Shown here piece after piece: positions 7,354 to 15,634 of a DNA stretch of 35,155 bases (the first letter of the stretch is position 1; the number at the start of each line of letters is the position of its first letter). The notes under the pieces were generated by a model. The model worked only from the letters and a program-made list of their open reading frames with translations. It ran no database searches and was not told the DNA's origin. The stretch spans positions 1-35,155 of the forward strand of contig JBBSLC010000006.1 of assembly GCA_038255685.1 (NCBI GenBank), in the 5' to 3' direction. Both the position numbers and the translations under genes were made by a program. Origin of the DNA: CADCSY01 sp038255685 (GTDB taxonomy: Bacteria > Actinomycetota > Acidimicrobiia > Acidimicrobiales > CADCSY01).

Positions 7354-7702
7354 GGAGACCCGCCGGTTCACGAACCCGTCGCAGCCCCAGACGCTGCAGA
7401 TCGCGGTGTTCCTGCTCTACTTCCGCGCCGCCTTCGGCATCCTGTTCAGCGGGTTCAACCCGCTGTTCGTGCTCGTGGCCATCGGACAGGCGGCGGGCGC
7501 CTACGGGATCGCCAACGAGAAGAGGTGGGGCTACACGCTCGGCGTCGCCATGGCCTTCGCTCCCGCTGCGCTGCGGATCCTCTTCTTCGGGCCGGGTGCC
7601 CTGCTCAGCCGGGACCCGATCGGCCTGCTGTTCGAGATCGCCCTCATCGCGCTGCTCCTGCACCCGCAGAGCAAGGACTACCAGCGGCTCTGGTTCTCCT
7701 AG
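7352..7702 (+). CDS. Small integral membrane protein, 116 aa
   Basis: I do not recognise a named family. The 116-residue protein has a short polar N terminus (METRRFTNPSQPQT) and then three to four hydrophobic segments: about residues 16-45 (possibly two helices), 56-75 and 86-105. It ends in the charged QSKDYQRLWFS. No enzymatic motif is visible. The ATG at 7352 is part of CCATGG, whose other strand holds the start of the divergent nucleotidyltransferase gene. CAGACT seven bases upstream supports a leaderless start here. Codon use matches the neighbours. Confidence 0.78.
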   Translation: METRRFTNPSQPQTLQIAVFLLYFRAAFGILFSGFNPLFVLVAIGQAAGAYGIANEKRWGYTLGVAMAFAPAALRILFFGPGALLSRDPIGLLFEIALIALLLHPQSKDYQRLWFS

Positions 7703-7731
7703 GGGCTGGTCTCCTCGCCCCGGCATCGCCT

Positions 7732-7763
7732 CGGTCTAGCCGCTCCCAGGAGCGGTCTAGGTT
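7732..7763 (+). promoter_or_regulatory. fadD promoter with direct repeats and a hairpin
   Basis: The octamer CGGTCTAG occurs at 7732-7739 and again at 7753-7760, exactly 21 bases apart (two helical turns). Between them CCGCTCC-CA-GGAGCGG (7740-7755) forms a 7-bp inverted repeat. The second octamer overlaps the -10 hexamer TAGGTT (7758-7763), which is seven bases before the GTG at 7771. The arrangement suggests an operator; the hairpin could also end the upstream transcript. Confidence 0.5.
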
Positions 7764-7770
7764 CGACGAG

Positions 7771-9342
7771 GTGGGGTCGTTCAACCTTGCTGACCTGCTC
7801 GAGTCGGTGGTGGCGGCGGTCGGCGACCGCGACGCGATCGTGTGCCCCGCTTCCGACACCGAGCCCGAGCGGCGCGTCACCTACCGGGAGCTCGGCGAAC
7901 GAGCCGACCGGCTCGCCCACGTCCTCGCCGGCCTCGGCGTCGGTCGCGACGATGCGGTCGGCGTCGCGCTGCGCAACGGCAACGAGCACCTCGAGGCGCT
8001 GCTCGCCTGCTTCAAGCTGCGGGCGGTACCGGTCAACCTGAACCACCGCGCCGTCGCCCCTGAGCTCAGTGCGGTGCTCGGCCACTGCGGGGCGAGGGTG
8101 ATCCTGCACGATCCCGACCTCACGCCGGTCCTCACGACCGCAGCACCCGCCCTCACCCTCCTCGCCCGGGGCACGGCGTGGGAGGGCGCACTCGCCGCCG
8201 CCCCCGCCGAACCCGTGCATCGCTCCCGCTCGGGCGAGGACCGCTACGTCCTCTACACCGGCGGCACGACCGGAGGGCCGAAGGGCGTGGTGTGGACCCA
8301 CGAGGAGCTGTTCTTCGCTGCCCTCGGAGGTGGGGCGCCGGGCGGCGACCCGGTCGAGGACCCCGACGAGGTCGCCGTGGCGGCTGTGCGGGGTCGGACC
8401 CGTTGCCTCCCGGCGAGCCCCTTCATGCACGGCACCGGGCAGTGGATGGCGCTGACCACCCTGCTCGGCGGCGGGACCGTCGTCGCGCTGCGGGACGCCC
8501 GCTTCGATCCGGACCGCCTGCTCGACGTCGTCGCTCGCGAGGCGGTGACGTTCCTCGTCATCGTTGGTGACGCCTTCGGCCGCCCGCTCGTCGACGCGCT
8601 CGAGCGGCGAGCGGACACCCAGGACCTCTCGTCGCTGAACGTCATCCTCTCAGGCGGTGCGACCCTCTCGCCGAGCACCAAGGCGGATCTGCTGCGCCTC
8701 GTGCCGTGGGCGATGGTGGTGGACGGGTTCGGTGCGTCGGAGACCGGCGGGCAGGGACAGCGGGTGAGCTACCCGGGCTCGGCCCCCGACCCGGGCGACC
8801 GCTTCACGATGGGCGCTGACACCGTGGTGGTCGACGACGACCTCGTCCCGCTCACCGCCGGCGACGGTCAGGTCGGCTGGCTCGCCCGTCGGGGTCGCGT
8901 GCCTCTCGGCTACCTCGGTGACCCCGCCGGGACGGCTCGCACCTTCCCGGTGGTCGACGGCACCCGCTGGGCCCTCCCGGGTGATCGGGCGTCGATCGAT
9001 GCCGACGGGTCGATCGTCGTGCTCGGACGAGGCGCGACCACGATCAACACCGGTGGCGAGAAGGTGCACGCAGAGGAGGTCGAGTCCGTCCTGCGATCAC
9101 ACCCCGCCGTCCTCGACGCGGTGGTGGTCGGTGTGGCCGACGATCGCTGGGGCGAGGTCGTGACCGCACTGATCTCCGTGCGGCCGGGCGCCGAACTCGA
9201 CGTCGTCGACATCGACGAGCACTGCCGGATCGACCTCGCCGCCTACAAGCTGCCTCGTCGGCTCGTGGTGGTCGACGAGGTCGTGCGCACCGCTGCCGGC
9301 AAGGCCGACCTCCAGTGGGCGAAGGCGGCCGCCAGCGGTTGA
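7771..9342 (+). CDS. Acyl-CoA synthetase (FadD type, AMP-forming)
   Basis: This 523-residue ANL-superfamily ligase activates a carboxylic acid with ATP and joins it to coenzyme A. The P-loop-like A3 motif is YTGGTTGGPKGVVWTHEE from residue 162. Motif A5 reads DGFGASETGG, the hinge region contains TINTGGEKVHAEEVE, and the C-terminal A10 lysine is K511 in AAGKADLQW. The TGGTTGxPKGVxW form with a following acidic stretch resembles mycobacterial FadD17/FadD19-like enzymes, some of which act on sterol side chains; the substrate here is not known. The GTG at 7771 is supported by TAGGTT seven bases upstream. No beta-oxidation genes are adjacent. Confidence 0.9.
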   Translation: MGSFNLADLLESVVAAVGDRDAIVCPASDTEPERRVTYRELGERADRLAHVLAGLGVGRDDAVGVALRNGNEHLEALLACFKLRAVPVNLNHRAVAPELSAVLGHCGARVILHDPDLTPVLTTAAPALTLLARGTAWEGALAAAPAEPVHRSRSGEDRYVLYTGGTTGGPKGVVWTHEELFFAALGGGAPGGDPVEDPDEVAVAAVRGRTRCLPASPFMHGTGQWMALTTLLGGGTVVALRDARFDPDRLLDVVAREAVTFLVIVGDAFGRPLVDALERRADTQDLSSLNVILSGGATLSPSTKADLLRLVPWAMVVDGFGASETGGQGQRVSYPGSAPDPGDRFTMGADTVVVDDDLVPLTAGDGQVGWLARRGRVPLGYLGDPAGTARTFPVVDGTRWALPGDRASIDADGSIVVLGRGATTINTGGEKVHAEEVESVLRSHPAVLDAVVVGVADDRWGEVVTALISVRPGAELDVVDIDEHCRIDLAAYKLPRRLVVVDEVVRTAAGKADLQWAKAAASG

Positions 9343-9357
9343 TGCGGCAGCCGACGC

Positions 9358-9363
9358 CACACT
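9358..9363 (+). promoter_or_regulatory. Candidate leaderless -10 of the zinc-ribbon microprotein
   Basis: CACACT lies six bases before GTG 9370 and directly abuts GTG 9364. The NANNNT form with six-base spacing points to GTG 9370. Confidence 0.4.
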
Positions 9364-9369
9364 GTGGGT

Positions 9370-9561
9370 GTGGAGGTGCTCGTGCGCGACGGACTCGAGG
9401 TGCTGATCGTCGTCGCCGTCGGCGGGATGCTCGTCGCTGCCGTCGGGAGGCTCCGTCGGGGCGAGGTCAGGGTGTACCGCTGCTTCTTCTGCGACCGGCC
9501 GACCTCGCGTGCGTACCCCCGCTGCAAGCACTGCGACGCCGAGCAGCCCGACGCGATCTGA
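9370..9561 (+). CDS. Membrane-anchored zinc-ribbon microprotein, 63 aa
   Basis: A small protein with one hydrophobic segment near the N terminus (LEVLIVVAVGGMLVAAVG, about residues 9-26), a basic linker (RLRRGEVR), and then a zinc ribbon CFFC-X10-CKHC. The four cysteines are in C-X2-C pairs. The C terminus is DAEQPDAI. It would sit in the membrane with the ribbon on one side, likely cytoplasmic by the positive-inside rule. No function can be assigned; such ribbons bind nucleic acid or protein partners. It lies between the fadD-like gene and menG. GTG 9364 is an alternative start. Confidence 0.72.
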   Translation: MEVLVRDGLEVLIVVAVGGMLVAAVGRLRRGEVRVYRCFFCDRPTSRAYPRCKHCDAEQPDAI

Positions 9562-9609
9562 CCCACCAGGACCAGCTGGCACGTCTGTGAGAAGCGACGG
9601 GGGCGTCCC

Positions 9610-9615
9610 TACGAT
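9610..9615 (+). promoter_or_regulatory. Leaderless -10 element of menG
   Basis: TACGAT overlaps the upstream in-frame ATG at 9614 and lies seven bases before the in-frame GTG at 9623. If it is the promoter, the ATG would not be in the transcript, so the start must be GTG 9623. Confidence 0.55.
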
Positions 9616-9622
9616 GGCATCC

Positions 9623-10330
9623 GTGCCCCGCACCACCTCGTCCATGCCCGAATCCCTGCCCGAGGGCGACGCGAAGGTCACTGCCGTGCGGGGCATGTTC
9701 GACGCCATCGCTCCCCGCTACGACCTCGTCAACCGGATCATGACGTTCGGCCTCGACGTCCGCTGGCGCCGTCGGATGGTGCGGGACCTGTCGCTCGGTC
9801 GAGGGTCGGTGGTGCTCGATCTCGCCGCCGGCACAGGCGACCTCTGCCGCGACCTCGCCGATGCTGGCCACCACCCGATCGGCGTCGACCTCAGCTTCGG
9901 GATGCTCGCCAACGCTCGCACCGACGCACCCCTCGTGCACGCCGACATCCTCCGCCTGCCGCTCCCGAGCGCGTCGGTCGACGGGGCGGTGTGCGGCTTC
10001 GCCCTGCGCAACCTCGTCGAGCTGCCCGCCTTCTTCGCCGAGCTGGCCAGGGTCGTGCGCCCGGGTGGGCGGATCGGCCTGCTCGATGTCGCGACCCCCG
10101 AGCACCCCGTGCTGCGCGCCGGCCACAGCGTGTACTTCGGCAAGGTCGTGCCCCGCATCGGTGGCCTGCTCTCCGATCGCGCCGCCTACCGCTACCTCCC
10201 CCGGTCGGTCGCCTACCTGCCGCCGCCGGCCGAGCTCGTGGCCCAGGTCGAGGCAGCCGGCTTCGAGCAGGTGACGCGCGACCTGCTCACCGCCGGGGCC
10301 AGCCAGCTGCTCATCGGCACGCGGCGCTGA
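9623..10330 (+). CDS. menG: Demethylmenaquinone methyltransferase
   Basis: MenG (UbiE family) transfers a methyl group from S-adenosylmethionine to demethylmenaquinone, the last step of menaquinone synthesis. The 235-residue protein has the UbiE opening VRGMFDAIAPRYDLVNRIMTFGLD, quoted here only as VRGMFDAIAPRYDLVN, then the SAM motif VLDLAAGTGDLCRDL, the acidic VGVDLSFGML-like loop (IGVDLSFGML), FALRNLVELP, and LARVVRPGGRIGLLD. The C-terminal AYRYLPRSVAYLP is typical of UbiE/MenG. An ATG at 9614 would add three residues, but TACGAT overlaps it. Two bases after the stop comes the isochorismate synthase gene, so the pair forms an operon. Confidence 0.94.
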   Translation: MPRTTSSMPESLPEGDAKVTAVRGMFDAIAPRYDLVNRIMTFGLDVRWRRRMVRDLSLGRGSVVLDLAAGTGDLCRDLADAGHHPIGVDLSFGMLANARTDAPLVHADILRLPLPSASVDGAVCGFALRNLVELPAFFAELARVVRPGGRIGLLDVATPEHPVLRAGHSVYFGKVVPRIGGLLSDRAAYRYLPRSVAYLPPPAELVAQVEAAGFEQVTRDLLTAGASQLLIGTRR

Positions 10331-10332
10331 AC

Positions 10333-11583
10333 GTGCCAGGAGGCGGCGAGCTCTTCGCCCGCACGACCCGCCTCGACGACGACGTCGACCTGCTCGCCTT
10401 CGCCGGCGACGACGGCCTCGTCTTCGAGTCCACCGAGCACGGCCTCGCGGGGCGCGGCGAGGCACTGCGCCTGCCCCTCCCGGTCGGGGCCGACCGGTCG
10501 CGCCGCGCCGCGGACGTGGTCGCCGACGCACTCGGGTCGATCAGGATCGAGGACGAGGTCGACCGACCGGGCACCGGGCCCGTCGCCTTCGCCGCACTCC
10601 CCTTCGACGATCAGGCCAGCGCCTCGGTGATCGTCCCGACGCTCGTCGTCGGCCGCGCCGGCGACGGCACGCGCTGGGCGACCCGCACCGGGACCGCTGC
10701 GGCGCTCGCGAGCCCCTGGTCGGTGCACGAGGCCGCACCCCGGCGCCGCGCCGGCGCGGGACCCTCACGGTTCACCGTGACCTCGAGCCGCACACCCGAG
10801 GACTGGTGCGGCGCCGTCGCCGCCGCCCGCGACCGGATCCGATCCGGCGCGCTCACCAAGGTCGTGCTCGCCAGGGAGCTGGTGGTCGACGCCGACGAGC
10901 CCTTCTCCGCAGCCGAGGTCCTCGAGCGCCTCCGCGCCGGGTACCCGTCGGCCTACCGGTTCTCGATCGACGGGTTCGTCGGCGCCAGCCCCGAGCTGCT
11001 CGTGAGCCGGGCAGGTGACCTCGTGCGGTCACACCCGATGGCCGGCACGGCCCCTCGCAGCGGGGATCCCACCGCCGACGCCCGCCTCGCGGCGTCGCTG
11101 CTCGCATCGGCCAAGGACCTCTCCGAGCACCGCATCACGATCGATGCCGTGCTCGACACGCTCCTGCCGTTCTGCTCCTACGTCGACGCCGAGGCCGAGC
11201 CGTCGGTGGCTGCGGTCGCCAACGTCGCCCACCTGGCCACGCTCGTCCACGGCCGCCTCTCGTCACCCCCTGCCAGCGCACTGGCCCTCGCCACCGCCCT
11301 GCACCCCACCCCGGCGGTGGGCGGGGCACCACGCGCCGAGGCGCTCGCGCTGCGAGCCGAGCTCGAGCTGCTCGACCGGGGTCGCTACGCAGGACCGGTG
11401 GGCTGGGTCGACGCCGCCGGCAACGGCACGTTCGCCGTGGCCGTCCGCAGCGCCGAGCTCGACGGGTGCCGTGCCCGCCTCTTCGCCGGCGGGGGCATGG
11501 TCGCCGACTCCGACCCCGCCGCCGAGCTGGCCGAGACCCGAGCCAAGTTCCAAGCCATGCTCAGCGCCGTCGTCCGCCCCTGA
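10333..11583 (+). CDS. menF: Isochorismate synthase
   Basis: This 416-residue chorismate-utilising enzyme converts chorismate to isochorismate, the entry step to menaquinone (in other settings, to siderophores). The family core includes the general-base lysine K176 in LTKVVLAREL, RFSIDGFVGASPELLV, the substrate loop SHPMAGTAPR, the acidic EHRITIDAVLD, the HPTPAVGGAPR box, and GPVGWVDAAGNGTFAVAVR. The N-terminal 150 residues are variable, as in the family. The GTG at 10333 lies two bases after the menG stop. The menaquinone context (menG beside it, menD-menE 5 kb on) favours a MenF role over EntC. It converges on the MFS gene with about 10 bases between the stops. Confidence 0.92.
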   Translation: MPGGGELFARTTRLDDDVDLLAFAGDDGLVFESTEHGLAGRGEALRLPLPVGADRSRRAADVVADALGSIRIEDEVDRPGTGPVAFAALPFDDQASASVIVPTLVVGRAGDGTRWATRTGTAAALASPWSVHEAAPRRRAGAGPSRFTVTSSRTPEDWCGAVAAARDRIRSGALTKVVLARELVVDADEPFSAAEVLERLRAGYPSAYRFSIDGFVGASPELLVSRAGDLVRSHPMAGTAPRSGDPTADARLAASLLASAKDLSEHRITIDAVLDTLLPFCSYVDAEAEPSVAAVANVAHLATLVHGRLSSPPASALALATALHPTPAVGGAPRAEALALRAELELLDRGRYAGPVGWVDAAGNGTFAVAVRSAELDGCRARLFAGGGMVADSDPAAELAETRAKFQAMLSAVVRP

Positions 11584-11593
11584 GCATCGCCGC

Positions 11594-12958
11594 TCAGGAG
11601 GGCGCAGGTGTGCCGACGCCGGGGTCCACCGGGGTGGTGCCGAGGACCCGGGCGATGGACTCCACACGCACCGCTTCGATGTCGGCCTCGAGCGTTCGGC
11701 TGGCCGAGGACAGGATGAACCCGGCGGCGAGGGACACCGGGACCATGAGCAGCATGCTCGCCTGGATGCCGAGCGAGTCCGACGCCACGCCGATGAGCGG
11801 CAGGAACACCGCGATGCCAGGGATGGCGAAGACCGACATCGTGGAGAAGGCCGCCGAGCGCACGCGTGGCGGTGCCACCAGCGAGAGCATGGCGAAGAAG
11901 GCGGGCGCCAGCGTCCCGATCGACGCGGCCAGGACGGCGTGCATCATCACTGCGAAGACGACGTTGGGGGCGTAGGCAAGTCCGACGAGCAGCACCCCGT
12001 CGAGGACGCCCACGACAGCGACGAAGCGGAGCAGGAACGCAGGGTTGGTCGAGGAGATCCGGGCGACGACGGGCAGGGAGACGATCACCCCCACGATCTG
12101 GAGCGGCTCGATGGCAGCGGTGATGATGCCCCTCGCTGCGGCGTTGAGCCCGAACACGTCTTCGTAGACGAGCGAGAGGAGGTTCGGGACGCCGAAGAGG
12201 GCGATGCCGAGGAACGGGACCGCCATCCAGATGCGGCGGAAGGTGGGGATGCGACCGAGCACCCGCATCGTCTCCCACGGCGACTCGGGCCGGTCCTCGA
12301 GTGCGGCGGTGGCGATGTCAGCGCCAGCCGCTCGTCGCTCCTGGCCACCCCGCACCGGCTCGCGCAGGCGCAGGCTGAGCAGCACGAAGACGACCGTCGG
12401 CGCGGCGAAGAGGAAGAACGGCCAGCGCCACCCGAGGAAGTAGGCGACCACGCCGGCGACGGCCGGCCCGACGATCTGGCCGACGGAGTTCGCCAAGCGG
12501 TGGAAGGCGAAGACCTTCACCCGCGAGGCCGGCTCGTACCAGTCGGAGAGCAGGGAGCTGTGGGTCGGCGTCACCACCGCTCGGCCCGCACCAGCACCGA
12601 TGCGGGCGGCCACGAGCAGCGCGACGCTGACGGCGAGGCCCGTGCCGAAGGAGAACAGCGCCCACGTGGCCGCACCGATGGTGGCGATGCGGACCCGGTT
12701 GCGACGGTCGCACCAGAACGACAGCGGCACCTCGATGAGCAGCACGGCGACCGTCGTCGCTGCGACCAGCGAGAGGGCAGCAGCGTCGCTCAGCCCGAAG
12801 TGGTCACGGATGTCGGGGAGCAGGACGGCGAAGGCGGTTCGGTCGAGCTCGTCGACGGCGTTGAGGCCGAAGAGCACCGCCAGCGGGAACACTGGCTGGC
12901 CCATCGTGACGACGGAAGGCCGCCACTCGTCGCGCAGCGCGCGCAGCCGTGCGAGCAC
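11594..12958 (-). CDS. MFS transporter, 454 aa
   Basis: A major facilitator superfamily protein with 12 hydrophobic segments. The loop after helix 2 reads FWCDRRNRVRIATIG, a form of the MFS motif A. A DELDRTAFAVLLPDI segment in helix 1 resembles proton-coupled sugar-phosphate/lipid-type (spinster-like) carriers. The central loop after helix 6 is long and charged (about residues 202-235). The C-terminal cytoplasmic tail has about 40 residues. The substrate is unknown. The start is GTG 12958, preceded by an in-frame 10-codon reading frame that ends six bases upstream. It is divergent from the LuxR-type regulator, which may control it. Confidence 0.88.
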   Translation of the reverse strand: MLARLRALRDEWRPSVVTMGQPVFPLAVLFGLNAVDELDRTAFAVLLPDIRDHFGLSDAAALSLVAATTVAVLLIEVPLSFWCDRRNRVRIATIGAATWALFSFGTGLAVSVALLVAARIGAGAGRAVVTPTHSSLLSDWYEPASRVKVFAFHRLANSVGQIVGPAVAGVVAYFLGWRWPFFLFAAPTVVFVLLSLRLREPVRGGQERRAAGADIATAALEDRPESPWETMRVLGRIPTFRRIWMAVPFLGIALFGVPNLLSLVYEDVFGLNAAARGIITAAIEPLQIVGVIVSLPVVARISSTNPAFLLRFVAVVGVLDGVLLVGLAYAPNVVFAVMMHAVLAASIGTLAPAFFAMLSLVAPPRVRSAAFSTMSVFAIPGIAVFLPLIGVASDSLGIQASMLLMVPVSLAAGFILSSASRTLEADIEAVRVESIARVLGTTPVDPGVGTPAPS

Positions 12959-12961
12959 CGA

Positions 12962-12994
12962 TCAGGCAGGGGTGGCCGGCAGCGGGACAGACAT
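12962..12994 (-). CDS. Putative 10-residue leader peptide (MSVPLPATPA)
   Basis: ATG 12994 opens a frame of ten codons ending in TGA at 12962-12964. One more codon separates it from the MFS GTG in the same frame. TACTCT lies seven bases upstream of this ATG, so the peptide would be the first thing read from a leaderless transcript. Ribosomes ending here could reinitiate at the MFS start. A coincidence, or a nonsense change that shortened the MFS N terminus, cannot be excluded. Confidence 0.4.
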   Translation of the reverse strand: MSVPLPATPA

Positions 12995-12996
12995 GT

Positions 12997-13009
12997 AACC
13001 GAGAGTAAC
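12997..13009 (-). promoter_or_regulatory. MFS/uORF promoter with GTTAC direct repeats
   Basis: On the minus strand the pentamer GTTAC occurs twice, 10 bases apart. The upstream copy overlaps the -10 hexamer TACTCT (13002-13007), seven bases before ATG 12994; the other lies between the hexamer and the ATG. Direct repeats one helical turn apart at a promoter suggest a regulator site, possibly for the divergent LuxR-type protein. Confidence 0.4.
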
Positions 13010-13055
13010 GCCATCGGCGTGAGCTTGCGGACCAGCGGCCGAACACCCCGCTTTG

Positions 13056-13061
13056 TACCCT
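13056..13061 (+). promoter_or_regulatory. Candidate leaderless -10 of the LuxR-type regulator
   Basis: TACCCT lies eight bases before GTG 13070, one base longer than the usual spacing in this window. Confidence 0.45.
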
Positions 13062-13069
13062 TGCGTCCA

Positions 13070-15634
13070 GTGCTCGTCGGCCGAGAGCCCGAACTCGCAT
13101 CGGTGGCTGCGCTCCTCGCCGGGCTCCCTCGGTCAGGTGGGCGGGTCGTGCTGGTCCGCGGCGAGGCGGGGGTCGGGAAGAGCTCGCTGATCCGTGAGGT
13201 CACCGCCCGCCACGGCAGCGAGGTCCACGTGCTGGTCGGGTGGTGCGACGACCTGACGACGCCCCAGCCCCTCGGGCCGTTCTGGGACATCGCCCGCGAG
13301 TGCACCGCGCTCGTCGAGCCACTCGCAGCCGATGATCGGCCGGGTGTCTGGGGGGCTGCGATGCGCCTGCTCGCCGGCCACACCCCCACGGTGCTCGTCA
13401 TCGAGGACACCCAGTGGGCGGACGAAGCGACCCTCGACACGATCAAGTACCTGGGGCGGCGCATCGGGCGGGCCAACGGCCTCCTCGTGCTCACCTACCG
13501 CGACGGTGAGGTGGATCGGGAGCACGCACTGCGCAGCGTGATCGGCGAGCTCCCGGCGGAGCACCTCGTCCGGCTCCAGCTCGAGTGCCTCGCACCAGGT
13601 GACGTGGCCTCGATGGTCGGTGAGTCCGATGTCGACCTCGCCGAGGTGCTGGCCCTCACCGGCGGGAACCCGCTGTTCGTCACCGAGGTGCTCTCGGGGG
13701 GCACCGTCGGCGTCCCCGCCTCGATCCAAGACGCGGTCCTCGCGCGCGCCGCGAAGCTCCCTGCGAGCGCACGGCGACTCGTCGACCTGGTCTCGGTCAT
13801 CCCCGGTGGTGCCGATCGCGACGTGGTGGACGCCGTCGTCGAGGCGGGTTCCGGAGACGTCGAGGAGTGCATCCGCTCTGGGCTCCTCGTCGCCGAAGAC
13901 CGCACGGTCAGGTTCCACCACGAGCTGACGAGGCGAGCGGTGGAGTCGACGCTGGCGGAGGAGGACCGGCGAGCGCTCAACTCCCTGGTGCTGGCCGAGA
14001 CGAGCGGGCGGTGGCCCGTCGCTCGGTTGGTCCACCACGCCGTGGCTGCAGGCGACGCCGAGGCGATCGTGGCGCTGGCGCCCCGAGCCGCCCGTGCCGC
14101 GACTTCGATCGCGAGCCATCGCGAAGCGGTCGCCCACCTCCGCGCCCTCGAGCCGCACCTGGCGCTCGTGGCGCCGCACGCGCTCGCCGGTCTCGTCGAG
14201 GAGTGGGCGCGCAGCGAGTGGGCCGTCGTCTCGGAGCGGTCAGCAGCCGTGCTCGACCGTGCGCTCGTGCTGCGCCGAGAGGGGTCGGACGCAGCCGCGC
14301 TGGCACGGGCCCTGTCCTTCGGCGTGCGGGTCTACGAGGCGACGGGCCGGCCACGGGACGCCGACCGCTGCGCCGCCGAGGCGGTCGCGCTGCTGCGCCA
14401 GCTGCCGGTGGGCGCCGACCTGGCGGCAGCGCTCCTCGAACAGGCGTGGCTCGTGATGGTGCGGGGCGACGACGACGTGCACGGCGTCTCCCTCGCCGAT
14501 GAGTCCATCGCTGTCGCCGAGGCCTCCGGTGACGACCGCATCGTCACCCGTGCCCTCATCCTCAAGGGTGCGATCGGCGAGGACGCAGAAGGCCGGAGCC
14601 AGACACCGCTGGTCGAAGAGGCGCTCCATCGGGCGCAGGCCAGGGACCAGCACGACGACGAGACGTACGCGCTCGTCGTCCTCGCCGGGGCGGCCGCCGA
14701 CGAGCGCGCCATCGAGAGAGCCATCGACCTCGTGCAGCGGGCGCGCGACACCGCCGTCCGCTACGAGCTCCGCCAGCGCGAGGTGGCCACCCACGCCATG
14801 CACGCCGAGATCCTGCTGTGGCAGGGCAGGTGGGCCGACGCCGAGGACGTCGCCGCCGAGGCGCGCAGCCCGCACTCCCACGCAGAGGTCATCGCTGTGC
14901 GGGTCCTGGCCACGATCGAGGTGCGCCGCGGTCGACCGGACTCGGGTGAGCTCCTCGAGCGGATGTGGGCGCTCGCCAACAGCACGGGCGAGCTGCAGCA
15001 CCTGGATCCTGCGGCTGCGCTGCTGGCCGAGCACCACTGGTTGACCAGGGGAGACGATCCCGAGCTGGTGCGCACGCTCCTCGACGTGCACCTGCGGGGC
15101 CAGCGCAGCGCCTCGCCCTGGCCGTCCGGCGCCCTCTCGTTCTGGCTGTGGCAGCTCGGGCTCCTCGCTGCGACACCAGCCAGGACCCCCGACTTCTACC
15201 GGTGGACGATCGAGGGTCGGTGGCAGGACGCGGCGCGGCTGTGGGAGGAGCGAGGGGCGCCGTACGACCGGGCGCTGGCGCTCTTGCAGGGCGACGTGCC
15301 CGATCGGCTCTTGGCACTCGAGATCTTCGAGACGCTCGGAGCAGGAGCGGCTGCGGACCGCCTGAAGCACGACCTGCGTGCCGCAGGCGTGCGGCTGCCA
15401 CGGGGACGCGCCCGCTCGACTCGCCAGAACGTGGCTGGTCTCACCGCTCGACAGGTCGAGGTGCTCGGCCTGCTCGGAGGCGGGTGCACGAACACCGAGA
15501 TCGCCGACCGGCTCTTCATCTCGCTCCGCACGGCGGAGAACCACGTGTCCTCCATCCTCATGAAGCTCGATGTGCCGAGTCGCGAGGCGGCAGTCGTCGC
15601 CGCCCGCTCCCGTGGCGTGCCCGTCGCCACCTGA
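13070..15634 (+). CDS. Large ATPase regulator with LuxR-type HTH
   Basis: This 854-residue regulator has an N-terminal STAND/AAA-type ATPase: VGREPELA at the start, Walker A GEAGVGKSS at about residues 31-39, and Walker B VLVIEDTQWADEATL. The middle, roughly residues 300-770, is Ala- and Leu-rich helical repeat of TPR kind. The last 65 residues form a LuxR/FixJ HTH: LTARQVEVLGLLGGGCTNTE, then IADRLFISLRTAENHVSSI. LAL-type regulators of this kind switch on target genes after ligand and ATP binding. GTG 13070 starts the VGREPEL motif; TTG 13061 and GTG 13019 are in frame upstream. The divergent MFS gene is the most obvious target; the ligand is unknown. Confidence 0.88.
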   Translation: MLVGREPELASVAALLAGLPRSGGRVVLVRGEAGVGKSSLIREVTARHGSEVHVLVGWCDDLTTPQPLGPFWDIARECTALVEPLAADDRPGVWGAAMRLLAGHTPTVLVIEDTQWADEATLDTIKYLGRRIGRANGLLVLTYRDGEVDREHALRSVIGELPAEHLVRLQLECLAPGDVASMVGESDVDLAEVLALTGGNPLFVTEVLSGGTVGVPASIQDAVLARAAKLPASARRLVDLVSVIPGGADRDVVDAVVEAGSGDVEECIRSGLLVAEDRTVRFHHELTRRAVESTLAEEDRRALNSLVLAETSGRWPVARLVHHAVAAGDAEAIVALAPRAARAATSIASHREAVAHLRALEPHLALVAPHALAGLVEEWARSEWAVVSERSAAVLDRALVLRREGSDAAALARALSFGVRVYEATGRPRDADRCAAEAVALLRQLPVGADLAAALLEQAWLVMVRGDDDVHGVSLADESIAVAEASGDDRIVTRALILKGAIGEDAEGRSQTPLVEEALHRAQARDQHDDETYALVVLAGAAADERAIERAIDLVQRARDTAVRYELRQREVATHAMHAEILLWQGRWADAEDVAAEARSPHSHAEVIAVRVLATIEVRRGRPDSGELLERMWALANSTGELQHLDPAAALLAEHHWLTRGDDPELVRTLLDVHLRGQRSASPWPSGALSFWLWQLGLLAATPARTPDFYRWTIEGRWQDAARLWEERGAPYDRALALLQGDVPDRLLALEIFETLGAGAAADRLKHDLRAAGVRLPRGRARSTRQNVAGLTARQVEVLGLLGGGCTNTEIADRLFISLRTAENHVSSILMKLDVPSREAAVVAARSRGVPVAT

